A stretch of DNA of 64,000 nucleotides from Streptomyces cinnamoneus (GTDB lineage Bacteria; Actinomycetota; Actinomycetes; Streptomycetales; Streptomycetaceae): NCBI RefSeq assembly GCF_014650495.1, contig NZ_BMVB01000008.1, forward strand, positions 289,223-353,222. Reading direction: 5' to 3'. This document shows, piece by piece, positions 18,866 to 28,098 of this stretch (within the stretch, counting starts at the first letter, position 1; each line of letters opens with the position of its first letter). A program made the translations under genes and the position numbers. The notes beneath the pieces were generated by a model that had not been told where the DNA came from, searched no databases, and saw only the letters and a list, made by a program, of their open reading frames with translations.

Positions 18866-19441
18866 GTGGGAGTCAGTCTCAGCAAGGGCGGCAACGTCTC
18901 GCTGACCAAGGCGGCCCCGAACCTGACCGCGGTCGTCGTCGGTCTCGGCTGGGACGCCCGTACCACCACCGGTACGGACTTCGACCTGGACGCCAGCGCC
19001 CTGCTGACGAACGACCAGGGGAAGGTCGCCAACGACCAGAACTTCGTCTTCTTCAACAACCTCAAGAGCCCCGACGGCTCCGTCGAGCACCAGGGCGACA
19101 ACCTCACCGGTGAGGGCGAGGGCGACGACGAGGTCATCAAGGTCAACCTGGCCGGTGTCCCGGCGGACGTCCACAAGATCGTCTTCCCGGTCTCCATCTA
19201 CGAGGCCGAGACCCGCCAGCAGAGCTTCGGTCAGGTCCGCAACGCCTACATCCGCGTGCTGAACCAGGCCGACGGCGCCGAGCTCGCCCGCTACGACCTC
19301 AGCGAGGACGCCTCGACCGAGACCGCCATGGTCTTCGGCGAGCTCTACCGCAACGGCGCCGAGTGGAAGTTCCGGGCCATCGGCCAGGGCTACGCCTCCG
19401 GCCTGCGCGGCATCGCGCAGGACTTCGGCGTCAACGTCTGA
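18866..19441 (+). CDS. terD: TerD-family stress protein (first copy)
   Basis: 191-residue calcium-binding TerD domain. Visible features: the N-terminal [23 protein letters not shown] with aspartates that ligand calcium, the [13 protein letters not shown] loop and [15 protein letters not shown] near the C terminus. TerD proteins are linked to resistance to tellurite, phage and other stresses and associate with the inner face of the membrane with TerC; the biochemical role is unresolved. GTG 18866 has GGAGGA upstream. First gene of a plus-strand Ter set; a perfect hairpin separates it from the second copy. Confidence 0.95.
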   Translation: MGVSLSKGGNVSLTKAAPNLTAVVVGLGWDARTTTGTDFDLDASALLTNDQGKVANDQNFVFFNNLKSPDGSVEHQGDNLTGEGEGDDEVIKVNLAGVPADVHKIVFPVSIYEAETRQQSFGQVRNAYIRVLNQADGAELARYDLSEDASTETAMVFGELYRNGAEWKFRAIGQGYASGLRGIAQDFGVNV

Positions 19442-19465
19442 CGGCCGGCACAGGCTGCCGACCAC

Positions 19466-19510
19466 CGCGTCCGGCGCCGCACCCCTTCCCGGGGTGCGGC
19501 GCCGGACGCG
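19466..19510 (+). terminator. 20-bp perfect hairpin between the two terD genes
   Basis: Arms 19466-19485 and 19491-19510 are perfectly complementary around TTCCC. It would partly or wholly stop transcription after the first terD, or stabilise its message, giving unequal amounts of the two TerD proteins. Confidence 0.75.
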
Positions 19511-19548
19511 CACGGCGATCCACATCGACTCGGGGAGGATGCAAGATC

Positions 19549-20124
19549 ATGGGTGTCACGCTCGCCAAGGGGGGCAATGTCTCCCTCTCCAAGGCCGCGC
19601 CGAACCTCACCAACGTCACCGTCGGCCTCGGCTGGGACGCGCGCTCCACCACGGGAGCCCCCTTCGACCTCGACGCCAGCGCCCTGCTCTGTGCAGCGGG
19701 CCGTGTGCTGGGCGACGAGTACTTCGTCTTCTACAACAACCTCACCAGCCCCGAGGGCTCCGTGGAACACACGGGCGACAACCTCACCGGTGAGGGTGAC
19801 GGCGACGACGAGTCCATCCTGGTGGACCTCACCAAGGTCCCGGCGGCCTGCGACAAGATCGTCTTTCCGGTCTCCATTCATGAGGCCGATGTGCGCGGTC
19901 AGAGCTTCGGCCAGGTCAGCAATGCCTACATCCGGGTGGTCAACCAGGCCGACGGCACCGAACTCGCCCGCTACGACCTCAGCGAGGACGCTTCCAGCGA
20001 AACCGCGATGATCTTCGGAGAGGTCTATCGCTACGGCGGCGAATGGAAGTTCCGTGCGGTCGGACAGGGGTACGCGTCGGGTCTGCGCGGCATCGCCCTA
20101 GACTTCGGGGTCAACGTTTCGTAA
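19549..20124 (+). CDS. terD: TerD-family stress protein (second copy)
   Basis: 191 residues, closely similar to the upstream copy throughout (same KGGNVSL start, DFDLDAS-like [35 protein letters not shown]), so a tandem duplication that has diverged mainly in the middle (an extra cysteine pair in ALLCAAGR and AACDK). GGGGAGGA precedes ATG 19549. It lies between the 20-bp hairpin and the TerC-like gene 47 bases downstream, so co-transcription with terC is likely. Confidence 0.95.
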   Translation: MGVTLAKGGNVSLSKAAPNLTNVTVGLGWDARSTTGAPFDLDASALLCAAGRVLGDEYFVFYNNLTSPEGSVEHTGDNLTGEGDGDDESILVDLTKVPAACDKIVFPVSIHEADVRGQSFGQVSNAYIRVVNQADGTELARYDLSEDASSETAMIFGEVYRYGGEWKFRAVGQGYASGLRGIALDFGVNVS

Positions 20125-20171
20125 AGCCGCGTCCGCGCGGTCATCCCGAACAGCGAAGGATTGGGTAGCCA

Positions 20172-21317
20172 GTGCTCCTGAAAACCTTTGGTTGGTCGTT
20201 CGCCATCACGGCGGCCGGCCTGGCCTTGGCCGGCGTTCTCTGGGGGTGGCAGGGGCTGGCGATCGTCGCGATCCTCTCCGTCCTGGAGATCTCGCTCTCG
20301 TTCGACAATGCGGTGATCAACGCCGGAGTCCTCCGGAAGATGAACGCCTTCTGGCAGAAGATCTTCCTGACGGTCGGCATCCTCATCGCCGTCTTCGGCA
20401 TGCGGCTGGTCTTCCCCATCGTGATCGTCGCGATCACCGCGAAGCTCGGCCCGATCGAGGCCGTCGATCTCGCGATCAACGACAAGGACCGCTACGAGGA
20501 ACTGGTCACCGCCGCCCACCCGGCCATCGCGGCCTTCGGTGGCATGTTCCTGCTGATGATCTTCCTGGACTTCATCTTCGAGGACCGGGACATCAAGTGG
20601 CTGGCGTGGCTGGAGAAGCCGCTGGCCCGGCTGGGCAAGCTGGAGACGCTCTCCACGGTCGTCGCCCTGGTCGTCCTGCTCGTCACCGCCACCACCCTCG
20701 CCACGGCCGTCCCGGTCCACGACGGCGTCGGCACGGTCGACAAGGCCACCACGGTGCTGCTGGCCGGCATCGGCGGTCTGGTGACCTACCTGATCGTCGG
20801 CGGCATCTCCGGCTTCTTCGAGGACCGCCTGGAGCAGGAGGAGGAAGAGGCCGAGGAGGAGGCCGCCCAGAAGGCGCCCGCCAAGGGCGGCAACGGCACG
20901 GTCGTCGGACTGGCCGGCAAGGCCGCGTTCTTCCTGTTCCTCTACCTCGAAGTCATCGACGCCTCGTTCTCCTTCGACGGTGTCATCGGTGCCTTCGCCA
21001 TCACCAACGACATCTTCGTCATGGCGCTGGGTCTCGGCATCGGCGCGATGTACATCCGTTCGCTGACGGTCTTCCTCGTCCGCAAGGGCACCCTGGACGA
21101 CTACGTGTACCTGGAGCACGGCGCGCACTACGCCATCGGCGCGCTGGCCGTCATCCTGCTGATCACCATCAAGCACGAGATCAGCGAGGTCGTCACCGGC
21201 CTGATCGGCGTCGTGCTGATCGGTCTGTCGTTCTGGTCCTCCGTCGTCCGCAACCGCAGGGCGGCCGCCTCCGGCGACGGCCCCGACGCGAAGGCCGAGG
21301 TCTCCTCCGGGGTGTGA
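20172..21317 (+). CDS. TerC-like integral membrane protein (DUF475)
   Basis: 381 residues with about nine membrane segments. Two family signatures with acidic residues in the membrane, SLSFDNAVI (near residue 42) and SFSFDGVIGAF (near residue 265), are the presumed metal-transport site of the TerC/DUF475 family. A long charged loop rich in glutamate (residues about 218-235) separates the two halves. GTG 20172 is the first start after the terD gene; GAAGGA precedes it. Probably forms the membrane part of the Ter complex with the TerD proteins. Confidence 0.88.
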   Translation: MLLKTFGWSFAITAAGLALAGVLWGWQGLAIVAILSVLEISLSFDNAVINAGVLRKMNAFWQKIFLTVGILIAVFGMRLVFPIVIVAITAKLGPIEAVDLAINDKDRYEELVTAAHPAIAAFGGMFLLMIFLDFIFEDRDIKWLAWLEKPLARLGKLETLSTVVALVVLLVTATTLATAVPVHDGVGTVDKATTVLLAGIGGLVTYLIVGGISGFFEDRLEQEEEEAEEEAAQKAPAKGGNGTVVGLAGKAAFFLFLYLEVIDASFSFDGVIGAFAITNDIFVMALGLGIGAMYIRSLTVFLVRKGTLDDYVYLEHGAHYAIGALAVILLITIKHEISEVVTGLIGVVLIGLSFWSSVVRNRRAAASGDGPDAKAEVSSGV

Positions 21318-21417
21318 CCCCCGCACATTTGAGGAACGCTCTCACCGGGGCGGTCACGAGGATCATCCTCGCGGCCGCCCCGTGGCATGTGTGCTCGCAC
21401 GGGTGGGGGTTACGGCA

Positions 21418-22161
21418 ATGGCGATATGGGAGAAGCTCTTCGGGAATTGGGGGAGCGCCGCCGCGCGCCAATTCGACGGCAGCGGCACCAACGGCGCGGT
21501 CGAACTGACCAAGCGCCGTCCCACGTTTTCGCTGACCAAACAGGGTGCGGTCACCGGCAACCTGCGCGTCAACCTGTCCTGGCGCATGCGGACCTCGGAC
21601 TTCAACGAGCGCCCCTCGTTCGGCGCCGGGCTGCGCCATCCGCTGCGCAAGTTCACCCCGCAGGTCGTGCAGGCGCAGGGACCCGCCATGGTCAACGTCG
21701 ACCTCGACCTCGCCTGTATGTACGAGCTGCAGGACGGTTCCAAGGGCGTAGTGCAGCCGCTCGGGAACATACTGGGCAGCGTCAACGCCCCGCCGTATGT
21801 TCAGCTCAGCGGCGACGACCGCTTCGGGTCGGGGTCGGGCGAGACGATCTACATCAACATGGACCACCGGGACGAGTTCAAGCGGCTGCTGGTCTTCGTC
21901 TACATCTACGACGGCACCCCCGCGTTCGACCGTACGCACGCGCTGGTGACCCTCTACCCGGGCAACGGGCCGCGCCTGGAGGTCGCGCTCCACGAGCGGG
22001 CGCCGGAGGCCCGCTCGTGTGCGGTGGTGCTCATCGAGAACGTCAAGGGCGAGATCATCGTGCGCCGCGAGATGAAGTACGTCTACGGCTTCCAGTCCGA
22101 GCTGGACCGGCTCTACGGCTGGGGGTTGCAGTGGGGGCGGGGGTACAAGAGCAAGGTGTGA
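21418..22161 (+). CDS. TerA-like tellurium-resistance protein
   Basis: 247 residues. After a short N-terminal region the protein has the TerA/TerD-like fold pattern: NVDLDLACMYEL (calcium-site strand), GDDRFGSGSGETI, then HRDEFKRLLVFVYIYDG and the C-terminal LIENVKGEIIVRREMKYVYG. Such divergent TerD relatives accompany TerD and TerC in Ter operons. ATG 21418 is chosen; GGTGGGGG upstream is a modest ribosome site. It lies 100 bases after the TerC-like gene on the same strand. Confidence 0.75.
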   Translation: MAIWEKLFGNWGSAAARQFDGSGTNGAVELTKRRPTFSLTKQGAVTGNLRVNLSWRMRTSDFNERPSFGAGLRHPLRKFTPQVVQAQGPAMVNVDLDLACMYELQDGSKGVVQPLGNILGSVNAPPYVQLSGDDRFGSGSGETIYINMDHRDEFKRLLVFVYIYDGTPAFDRTHALVTLYPGNGPRLEVALHERAPEARSCAVVLIENVKGEIIVRREMKYVYGFQSELDRLYGWGLQWGRGYKSKV

Positions 22162-22196
22162 GCGCGGGGCCGCCCGGTGCGGGGGCGGCCCCGGCG

Positions 22197-23204
22197 TCAG
22201 CGGCCCGGCTGGAACTGCGGCTGGAACTGCGGGCCCTGGGGCGGCAGCCGGAAGGCCGGGTCGGGCACGGGCTGCTGCGGCGGGTAGCCGTAGGAGGGCT
22301 GCGGCGACTGCGGCGTCTGGTGCTGCTGCGGGTAGCCGTAGGACGGCTGGGCGGCCGGTGCCGGCGGGTACTGCGGCGGATAGCCGTAGGACGGCGGGGG
22401 CGTCTGCGGCGTGGGGCCGGGCAGGGGAACGGACTGCGAGGGCGGCGGGACGACGGGCGGCGTGGTGGGCGGCGGCGGGTAGCCGTAGCCGGACGCGGGC
22501 TGCGGCGCGGGAGCCGGTGCGGGCGAGCGGCCCGGAGCCGGTGCGGGCGTCGCCGTCGTCACGGCCTCGGGCGCCGCCTCCGGGGCGGTCGTCGGCTCGG
22601 CGGCGTCGGCCGCCTGCGGTCCGGCGGCACCGGCCGCCTCCTCGGACTCGTCGACCGAGATGCCGAACTCCGTGGCCAGCCCCAGCAGGCCGGAGGCGTA
22701 GCCCTGCCCGAGCGCGCGGAACTTCCAGCCGTCCCCACGCCGGTAGAGCTCGCCGCAGAGCATGGCCGTCTCGTCGCCCGTCTCCGCCCGCACGTCGAAG
22801 CGCGCGACGGGGGCGACGTCGGTCGTCGTCCCGGCACCGCCGTGCGCCGTGTCGTACAGCAGCACGCACAGGTCCCGGACGAGCCCGAAGGGGCCGCCGT
22901 CGGCGGAGGCGGCGAGCACGACGCGGGACACGGAGGCGTCCAGCGCCGACAGGTCGGCCTCGACCGAGTCCGTCGCCCCCTCGACCAGGCGCTTCTTAGG
23001 CAGGTGCCGGACCAGGCCGGAGGGGTGCCGGGGCTGGTTGTAGAAGACGAAGTCCTCGTCCGAGCGCACGCGGCCGTCCTCGCCCAGCAGGAGGGCGGAG
23101 GCGTCCACGTCCGGGACGCCCGGGCCGGGAGTCCAGCGCAGTACGGCCCGCACGGTCGGGGTGTCCAGCGGGATGTTCGACCCCTTCAGCATCGCGTGCG
23201 TCAT
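22197..23204 (-). CDS. TerD domain protein with proline-rich PSYGYP-repeat tail
   Basis: 335 residues. The N-terminal 180 residues are a divergent TerD domain ([39 protein letters not shown]). The C-terminal 155 residues are low-complexity Ala/Pro/Gln with repeated PSYGYP-type units (about residues 245, 280, 295, 310), likely a disordered scaffold or interaction tail. No membrane segment. It runs against the other Ter genes and is divergent from the lyase gene at 23427 across 222 bases. Confidence 0.85.
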   Translation of the reverse strand: MTHAMLKGSNIPLDTPTVRAVLRWTPGPGVPDVDASALLLGEDGRVRSDEDFVFYNQPRHPSGLVRHLPKKRLVEGATDSVEADLSALDASVSRVVLAASADGGPFGLVRDLCVLLYDTAHGGAGTTTDVAPVARFDVRAETGDETAMLCGELYRRGDGWKFRALGQGYASGLLGLATEFGISVDESEEAAGAAGPQAADAAEPTTAPEAAPEAVTTATPAPAPGRSPAPAPAPQPASGYGYPPPPTTPPVVPPPSQSVPLPGPTPQTPPPSYGYPPQYPPAPAAQPSYGYPQQHQTPQSPQPSYGYPPQQPVPDPAFRLPPQGPQFQPQFQPGR

Positions 23205-23426
23205 GCCCGCAATCCTGCCTTCCCGTGCCGCCCGCGGACAACGCAGGGGGGTGGGGAGGTACCCGGGCGGTACGCCGGCGCTTACCGGATGGATCCATGC
23301 AGGTCATGGGCTTTTAACGGACTTGGGGAACTCTTGACCCACCCCCGGACGTACGATAATCGGCCACACTTCCGTGCCGGCCCGGCCGGAGGCGAGGCGC
23401 CCAGGCCGTGGCATTCGGGGAGAGCA

Positions 23427-24614
23427 ATGAGGCATTTCGGACACCTTGCGCCTGCGGTGCGGAGTGGGCTGTTCCACAAGGAGCCGGGCGAGTTCGACGC
23501 CGGCTCCCCGGCCCGCACGCTCGCCGTCGCCCTCGGCGCCACCCTCTACAGCCCCGGCACCCGGGCCACCCTCGCCCAGGACGTCCGCAAGCAGGCCCGG
23601 CGCGGCGTGGTCTCCATGGTGCTGTGCCTGGAGGACTCCATCGGCGACGCCGACGTCGTGGCCGCCGAGGAGAACCTGGTGCGGCAGTTCGCCGAGCTGG
23701 CCGCCGGCGAGGCGGCCGCGGCCGCGGAAGGCGGTGGCGGGCTGCCCCTGCTGTTCATCCGGGTCCGCGAGCCCGCGCAGATCACCGACCTCGTGCGGCG
23801 GCTCGGCCCCGCCGGGCGGCTGCTGTCCGGGTTCGTCCTGCCGAAGTTCACGGAGGAGCGCGGGCTGCCGTTCCTCGAAGCCCTCGCCGAGGCGGAAATC
23901 GCCTGCGGACGGCGGCTGTTCGCCATGCCTGTCCTTGAATCACCCCAATTGCTCCACCTGGAGACCCGCACCGAGACCCTCGCCGGCATCGCCCGGGCCG
24001 TCGACAAGTACCGCGACCGCGTGCTGGCCCTACGACTCGGAGTGACCGATTTCTGCTCCGCCTACGGGCTGCGCCGGGCACCCGACATGACCGCCTACGA
24101 CGTCAAGATCGTCGCCTCCGTCATCGCCGACGTCGTCAACGTCCTCGGCCGTGCCGACGGCAGCGGCTTCACCGTCACCGGGCCGGTCTGGGAGTACTTC
24201 CCGCAGCCCGAGCGGATGTTCAAGCCCCAGCTGCGCCGCAGCCCCTTCGCCGGTCCCGCCGAGGCCCTGCGCACCGCGCTCATCGAGCACGACATGGACG
24301 GCCTCCTGCGCGAGATCCAGCTCGACCGGGCCAACGGCCTGCAGGGCAAGACCTGCATCCACCCCTCGCACGTCGCGCCCGTGCACGCGCTGTCCGTGGT
24401 CAGCCACGAGGAGTTCAGCGACGCCGAGGACATCCTGCGGCCGGAACGCGACGGTGGTGGAGTGTTGCGCTCCGCCTATACGAACAAGATGAACGAAGTG
24501 AAGCCGCACCGTGCCTGGGCCGAGCGGACCATGCTGCGCGCCGAGGTGTTCGGCGTCGCGCGCGAGGACGTGAGCTTCGTGGAGCTGCTGTCCGCGGGAC
24601 TGCAGGACGTGTGA
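23427..24614 (+). CDS. HpcH/HpaI aldolase/citrate lyase-like enzyme of the Ter biosynthetic module
   Basis: 395 residues with a TIM-barrel of the CitE/HpcH type: LCLEDSIGDAD carries the acidic metal-site residues, and FVLPKF and GKTCIHPSHV are later conserved strands. In many bacteria this subfamily is encoded with Ter proteins, phosphoribosyltransferases and a HAD phosphatase in a predicted pathway for a nucleoside-like metabolite; the product is unproven. ATG 23427 has GGGGAGAG upstream. The stop overlaps the next start (GTGA), so translation is coupled. Confidence 0.85.
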   Translation: MRHFGHLAPAVRSGLFHKEPGEFDAGSPARTLAVALGATLYSPGTRATLAQDVRKQARRGVVSMVLCLEDSIGDADVVAAEENLVRQFAELAAGEAAAAAEGGGGLPLLFIRVREPAQITDLVRRLGPAGRLLSGFVLPKFTEERGLPFLEALAEAEIACGRRLFAMPVLESPQLLHLETRTETLAGIARAVDKYRDRVLALRLGVTDFCSAYGLRRAPDMTAYDVKIVASVIADVVNVLGRADGSGFTVTGPVWEYFPQPERMFKPQLRRSPFAGPAEALRTALIEHDMDGLLREIQLDRANGLQGKTCIHPSHVAPVHALSVVSHEEFSDAEDILRPERDGGGVLRSAYTNKMNEVKPHRAWAERTMLRAEVFGVAREDVSFVELLSAGLQDV

Positions 24615-27241
24615 GCGGGCGCAGGAGCGGGCGCATGAGCGGACGTACGAGCGGATGTATGAGCAAGGGAACAACTGACGTGGTGTGGTCGGGGCAGTGG
24701 GTCGCGGAACGGCTCGGCGCCGGGCTGGAGGGCGACCCCCGGCTGCCGGAGCTGCTGGGCCTGGCGCTGCGGCGCAATCCGAAGCGGGCCCATCTGCTGG
24801 TGTCCAACGTGCTGGGCAAGCACGTGCCGCAGCGGCCCTCGGTCGTGTACGAGGCCGGCGCGGGCCTCGGCCGCCGCGTGCGGGCCCTGCTCGGGGACGC
24901 GGCCGCCGCGCGTGCGGTGGTCCTCGGCTACGCCGAAACGGCCACGGGCCTGGGCCACGCGGTGGCGGACGGCCTCGGCCTCGCGCCGTACCTGCACTCC
25001 ACGCGCCGCGAGGTGCCGGGCGTCGCGCCGGTGGGCGGCTTCGAGGAGGAGCACAGCCACGCCACGTCGCACCTGCTGCTGCCGGAGGACCCGGACCTCC
25101 TGGCCGGCGACGGCCCGCTCGTCCTCGTCGACGACGAGTTCTCCACGGGCCGTACGGTCCTGAACACCGTCGCCGCCCTCCACGCCCGTTTCCCGCGCGA
25201 GCGGTACGTGGTCGTGGCGCTGGTCGACATGCGCAGCGCGCGGGACCGCGCGCGGCTGGACGAGTTCGCGGCGGAGCTCGGCGCGCGCGTGGACCTCGTG
25301 GCGCTGGCCACGGGGACGGTGGCGCTGCCGGAGGGCGTGCTGGAGCGGGGGCGCGAGCTGGTCGCGCAGTACGAGGCGGAGGCCGTCTCGGCACCGCCGG
25401 TCGCCCCGGCAGGGGCTGGTTGCCGCTGCGGCGGGGGGGAGCCCCGGTTGCGGGAAGGGGCGGGTCAGGGGCCTGTCTCCCGCCGCGACGGCGTTCCGCC
25501 ACACGCGTGCGGCCCGGCGGTGCCGGACCGTGTGAACCTCCGCTGGCCCGGCCGCCTTCCCGACGGCGGCCGGCACGGCTTCACGCCCGCTCACCGGGCC
25601 CGCCTGGAGGCGGCCCTGCCCGCCATGGCGGCCCGCGTCCGCGAAGCCCTCCCCCAGGGCGCCTCGCGCATCCTCGTCCTCGGCAACGAAGAGCTGATGT
25701 ACGCGCCCCTGCGCCTCGCACAGGCGCTGGAGGACCGGCTGGGCGCGGGCGTCGACGTCCGGTTCTCCACCACCACCCGTTCCCCCGTCCTGCCCGTCGA
25801 CGACCCCGGCTACGCGATCCGCTCCCGGATCGCCTTCCCGGCGCACGACGCCCCCTCCGACGGCCCCGGCGAGCGCTACGCCTACAACGTCGCCGCCGCC
25901 GACGGCGGCCCCGGCTTCGACGCGATCGTCGCCGTCGTCGACTCCGCCGGCGACACCCCCGCCCTGCACGCCCCCGGCGGCCTGCTCGACCGGCTGGCCG
26001 AGCACACCGGGCACGTGCTGCTCGCCGTCATCCCCTCCTACGTCCCCGGCCACCGCACCCCCGACCGACAGGCGGCAGTCTCCATGCCCGAACCGCTCCG
26101 CGGCCCCGCGTTCTCCTCGTACGAGCCGGAGGAGGTCGGCTGGCTGCTGCAGGACCTCTCCGGAGTGGAGCTCGAAGCCCCCACCGAGGAGCGCGAGGAG
26201 GCCATCCAGAGCGGCGGTGCGCACTACGCGGAGTCGCTGCCGGTCGAGTACCAGCCCAGCGACGACTACCAGGCGCTCTTCCACTCCGCCCTCGACGCCT
26301 CCGCGGCCCGCGTCGCCCGGGCCGTCGGCGCCGTCACCGAGGCCGTGCTGGCCGAACGGACGCCCCGCCCGGTCCTGGTGTCGCTGGCCCGCGCCGGCAC
26401 CCCGGTCGGCGTGCTGATGCGCCGCTGGGCGCGCCACGTCCACGGCCTGGACCTGCCGCACTACGCCGTCTCCATCGTGCGCGGCCGTGGCATCGACCCC
26501 AACGCCCTGCGCTGGCTGGCCGCCCACCACGACCCCGCCGACGTCGTCTTCGTCGACGGCTGGACGGGCAAGGGCGCCATCACCCGCGAACTCGCCGACG
26601 CCCTGCGGGCCCACGAGGACGAGCACGGGGGCCCCGGCTTCGACCCGCGCCTCGCGGTGCTCGCCGACCCCGGCCACTGCGTGGAGACCTACGGCACCCG
26701 CGACGACTTCCTCATCCCGTCCGCCTGCCTCAACTCCACCGTCTCCGGCCTCGTCTCCCGCACGGTCCTGCGGGCCGACCTCGTCGGTCCGCACGACTTC
26801 CACGGCGCGAAGTTCTACCGCGAGCTGGCCGGTGCCGACGTCTCGCGCTCCTTCCTCGACGCCGTCACGGCCCGCTTCGCCGAGGTCCGGGAGGACGCGG
26901 CCCTCGACGCCAAGGAGATGGCCGCCTCGGACCGCACCCCCACCTGGGCCGGCTGGGCCGCGGTCGAGCGCATCAGCGAGGAGTACGGCATCCACGACGT
27001 CAACCTCGTCAAGCCGGGCGTCGGCGAGACCACGCGCGTCCTGCTGCGCCGCGTCCCCTGGAAGATCCTCGCCAAGCGGGGCGCCGGGGCCGACCTCGAC
27101 CACGTGCGGCTGCTGGCCGCACAGCGCGGCGTTCCGGTGGAGGAGGTGGAGGGCCTGCCGTACAGCTGTGTGGGCCTGATCCACCCCCGCTACACCCGCG
27201 GCGCCACCGGCGCCGACGGCACGGCGGTGGCCGCACAGTGA
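24611..27241 (+). CDS. phosphoribosyltransferase-TRSP-StiP fusion protein
   Basis: 876 residues combining three parts. N-terminal phosphoribosyltransferase (about 30-255) with PRPP loop LVDDEFSTGRT; a TRSP domain (about 305-470) bearing its name-giving motif in FSTTTRSPV; and a C-terminal StiP/PRTase-like domain (about 515-865) with VFVDGWTGKGAI and SLARAGTPVG. A cysteine-containing GC-rich linker (about 258-305) joins the first two. Start uncertain: GTG 24611 overlaps the previous stop, with in-frame ATGs at 24635 and 24659 inside a 12-bp repeat. Coupled to the HAD gene downstream. Function within the Ter pathway is predicted only. Confidence 0.85.
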   Translation: MSGRRSGRMSGRTSGCMSKGTTDVVWSGQWVAERLGAGLEGDPRLPELLGLALRRNPKRAHLLVSNVLGKHVPQRPSVVYEAGAGLGRRVRALLGDAAAARAVVLGYAETATGLGHAVADGLGLAPYLHSTRREVPGVAPVGGFEEEHSHATSHLLLPEDPDLLAGDGPLVLVDDEFSTGRTVLNTVAALHARFPRERYVVVALVDMRSARDRARLDEFAAELGARVDLVALATGTVALPEGVLERGRELVAQYEAEAVSAPPVAPAGAGCRCGGGEPRLREGAGQGPVSRRDGVPPHACGPAVPDRVNLRWPGRLPDGGRHGFTPAHRARLEAALPAMAARVREALPQGASRILVLGNEELMYAPLRLAQALEDRLGAGVDVRFSTTTRSPVLPVDDPGYAIRSRIAFPAHDAPSDGPGERYAYNVAAADGGPGFDAIVAVVDSAGDTPALHAPGGLLDRLAEHTGHVLLAVIPSYVPGHRTPDRQAAVSMPEPLRGPAFSSYEPEEVGWLLQDLSGVELEAPTEEREEAIQSGGAHYAESLPVEYQPSDDYQALFHSALDASAARVARAVGAVTEAVLAERTPRPVLVSLARAGTPVGVLMRRWARHVHGLDLPHYAVSIVRGRGIDPNALRWLAAHHDPADVVFVDGWTGKGAITRELADALRAHEDEHGGPGFDPRLAVLADPGHCVETYGTRDDFLIPSACLNSTVSGLVSRTVLRADLVGPHDFHGAKFYRELAGADVSRSFLDAVTARFAEVREDAALDAKEMAASDRTPTWAGWAAVERISEEYGIHDVNLVKPGVGETTRVLLRRVPWKILAKRGAGADLDHVRLLAAQRGVPVEEVEGLPYSCVGLIHPRYTRGATGADGTAVAAQ
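24613..24660 (+). repeat. four 12-bp imperfect repeats at the fusion gene's start
   Basis: Four units of the type GAGCGGGCGCAG/T (24613, 24625, 24637, 24649) encode SGR-like tetrapeptides and bring repeated GAGCGG ribosome-site-like sequences and alternative ATG codons. Confidence 0.8.
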
Positions 27242-28044
27242 CCACCGCACGCACCCTCGTCGCCAGCGACCTCGACCGCACCCTCATCTACTCCACGGCC
27301 GCGCTGTCCCTGTCCATGCCGGACGAGCGGGCGCCGCGCCTGCTCTGCGTGGAGACGTACGAGCAGAAGCCGCTCTCGTACATGACGGAGACCGCCGCCG
27401 CGCTCCTCGGCGAGCTGGCCCGCACCGTCACGTTCGTCCCCACGACGACCCGCACCCGCGAGCAGTACGAACGCATCCATCTGCCCGGCCCCGCCCCCGA
27501 GTTCGCGATCTGCGCCAACGGCGGGGAGCTGCTCGTGCGCGGCGAACCCGACCCCGGCTGGCGGGCGCAGGTGCACCGCACGCTGGCCGCCGAGTGCGCC
27601 ACGCTGGAGGAGGTCCACGAGCGCCTGCTGCGCACCGCCGACCCGGCCTGGCTGCTCAAGGCCCGTACGGCGGCGGACCTCTTCGCCTACCTCGTCGTCG
27701 ACCGGGACCTGCTGCCCGCCGAGTGGGTCAAGGAGCTGGCGGTCTGGGCCGGGGACCGCGGCTGGACGGTGTCGCTGCAGGGCCGCAAGGTCTACGCCGT
27801 GCCGCGGCCGCTCACCAAGAGCGCGGCCGTGGCGGAGGTCGCGCGCCGCACGGGTGCGCCCCGGGTGCTCGCCGCCGGCGACTCGCTGCTCGACGCCGAC
27901 CTGCTGCTGGCCGCCGACCGCGCCTGGCGGCCGGGCCACGGGGAGCTGGCCGACGCCGGCTGGACGGCACCGCACGTGACCGCGCTGGCGGTGCGGGGCG
28001 TGGCGGCCGGCGAGGAGATCGTGCGGGCGTTCTCGGAGGGCTAG
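27238..28044 (+). CDS. HAD-superfamily phosphatase of the Ter module
   Basis: 268 residues with HAD motif I ASDLDRTL (nucleophile Asp), motif II threonines near TTTRTREQY, a conserved lysine in RPLTKSAAV and motif IV GDSLLDADLL. Resembles the Cof/sucrose-phosphatase type of HAD enzymes. GTG 27238 overlaps the stop of the fusion gene (GTGA). Predicted to remove a phosphate from the pathway intermediate made by the upstream PRTase and lyase. Confidence 0.85.
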   Translation: MTTARTLVASDLDRTLIYSTAALSLSMPDERAPRLLCVETYEQKPLSYMTETAAALLGELARTVTFVPTTTRTREQYERIHLPGPAPEFAICANGGELLVRGEPDPGWRAQVHRTLAAECATLEEVHERLLRTADPAWLLKARTAADLFAYLVVDRDLLPAEWVKELAVWAGDRGWTVSLQGRKVYAVPRPLTKSAAVAEVARRTGAPRVLAAGDSLLDADLLLAADRAWRPGHGELADAGWTAPHVTALAVRGVAAGEEIVRAFSEG

Positions 28045-28098
28045 TCTCGAAGGGCTGCGTCACCGGTTCAACTCCGTTGCCCTCAACGAGGAGATCAC

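Noticed and set aside
24476..27250. 924-codon minus-strand frame opposite the PRTase fusion
   Set aside because: Composition is Arg/Gly/Val-rich shadow sequence; the plus strand carries the recognised PRTase, TRSP and StiP motifs and coupled starts.
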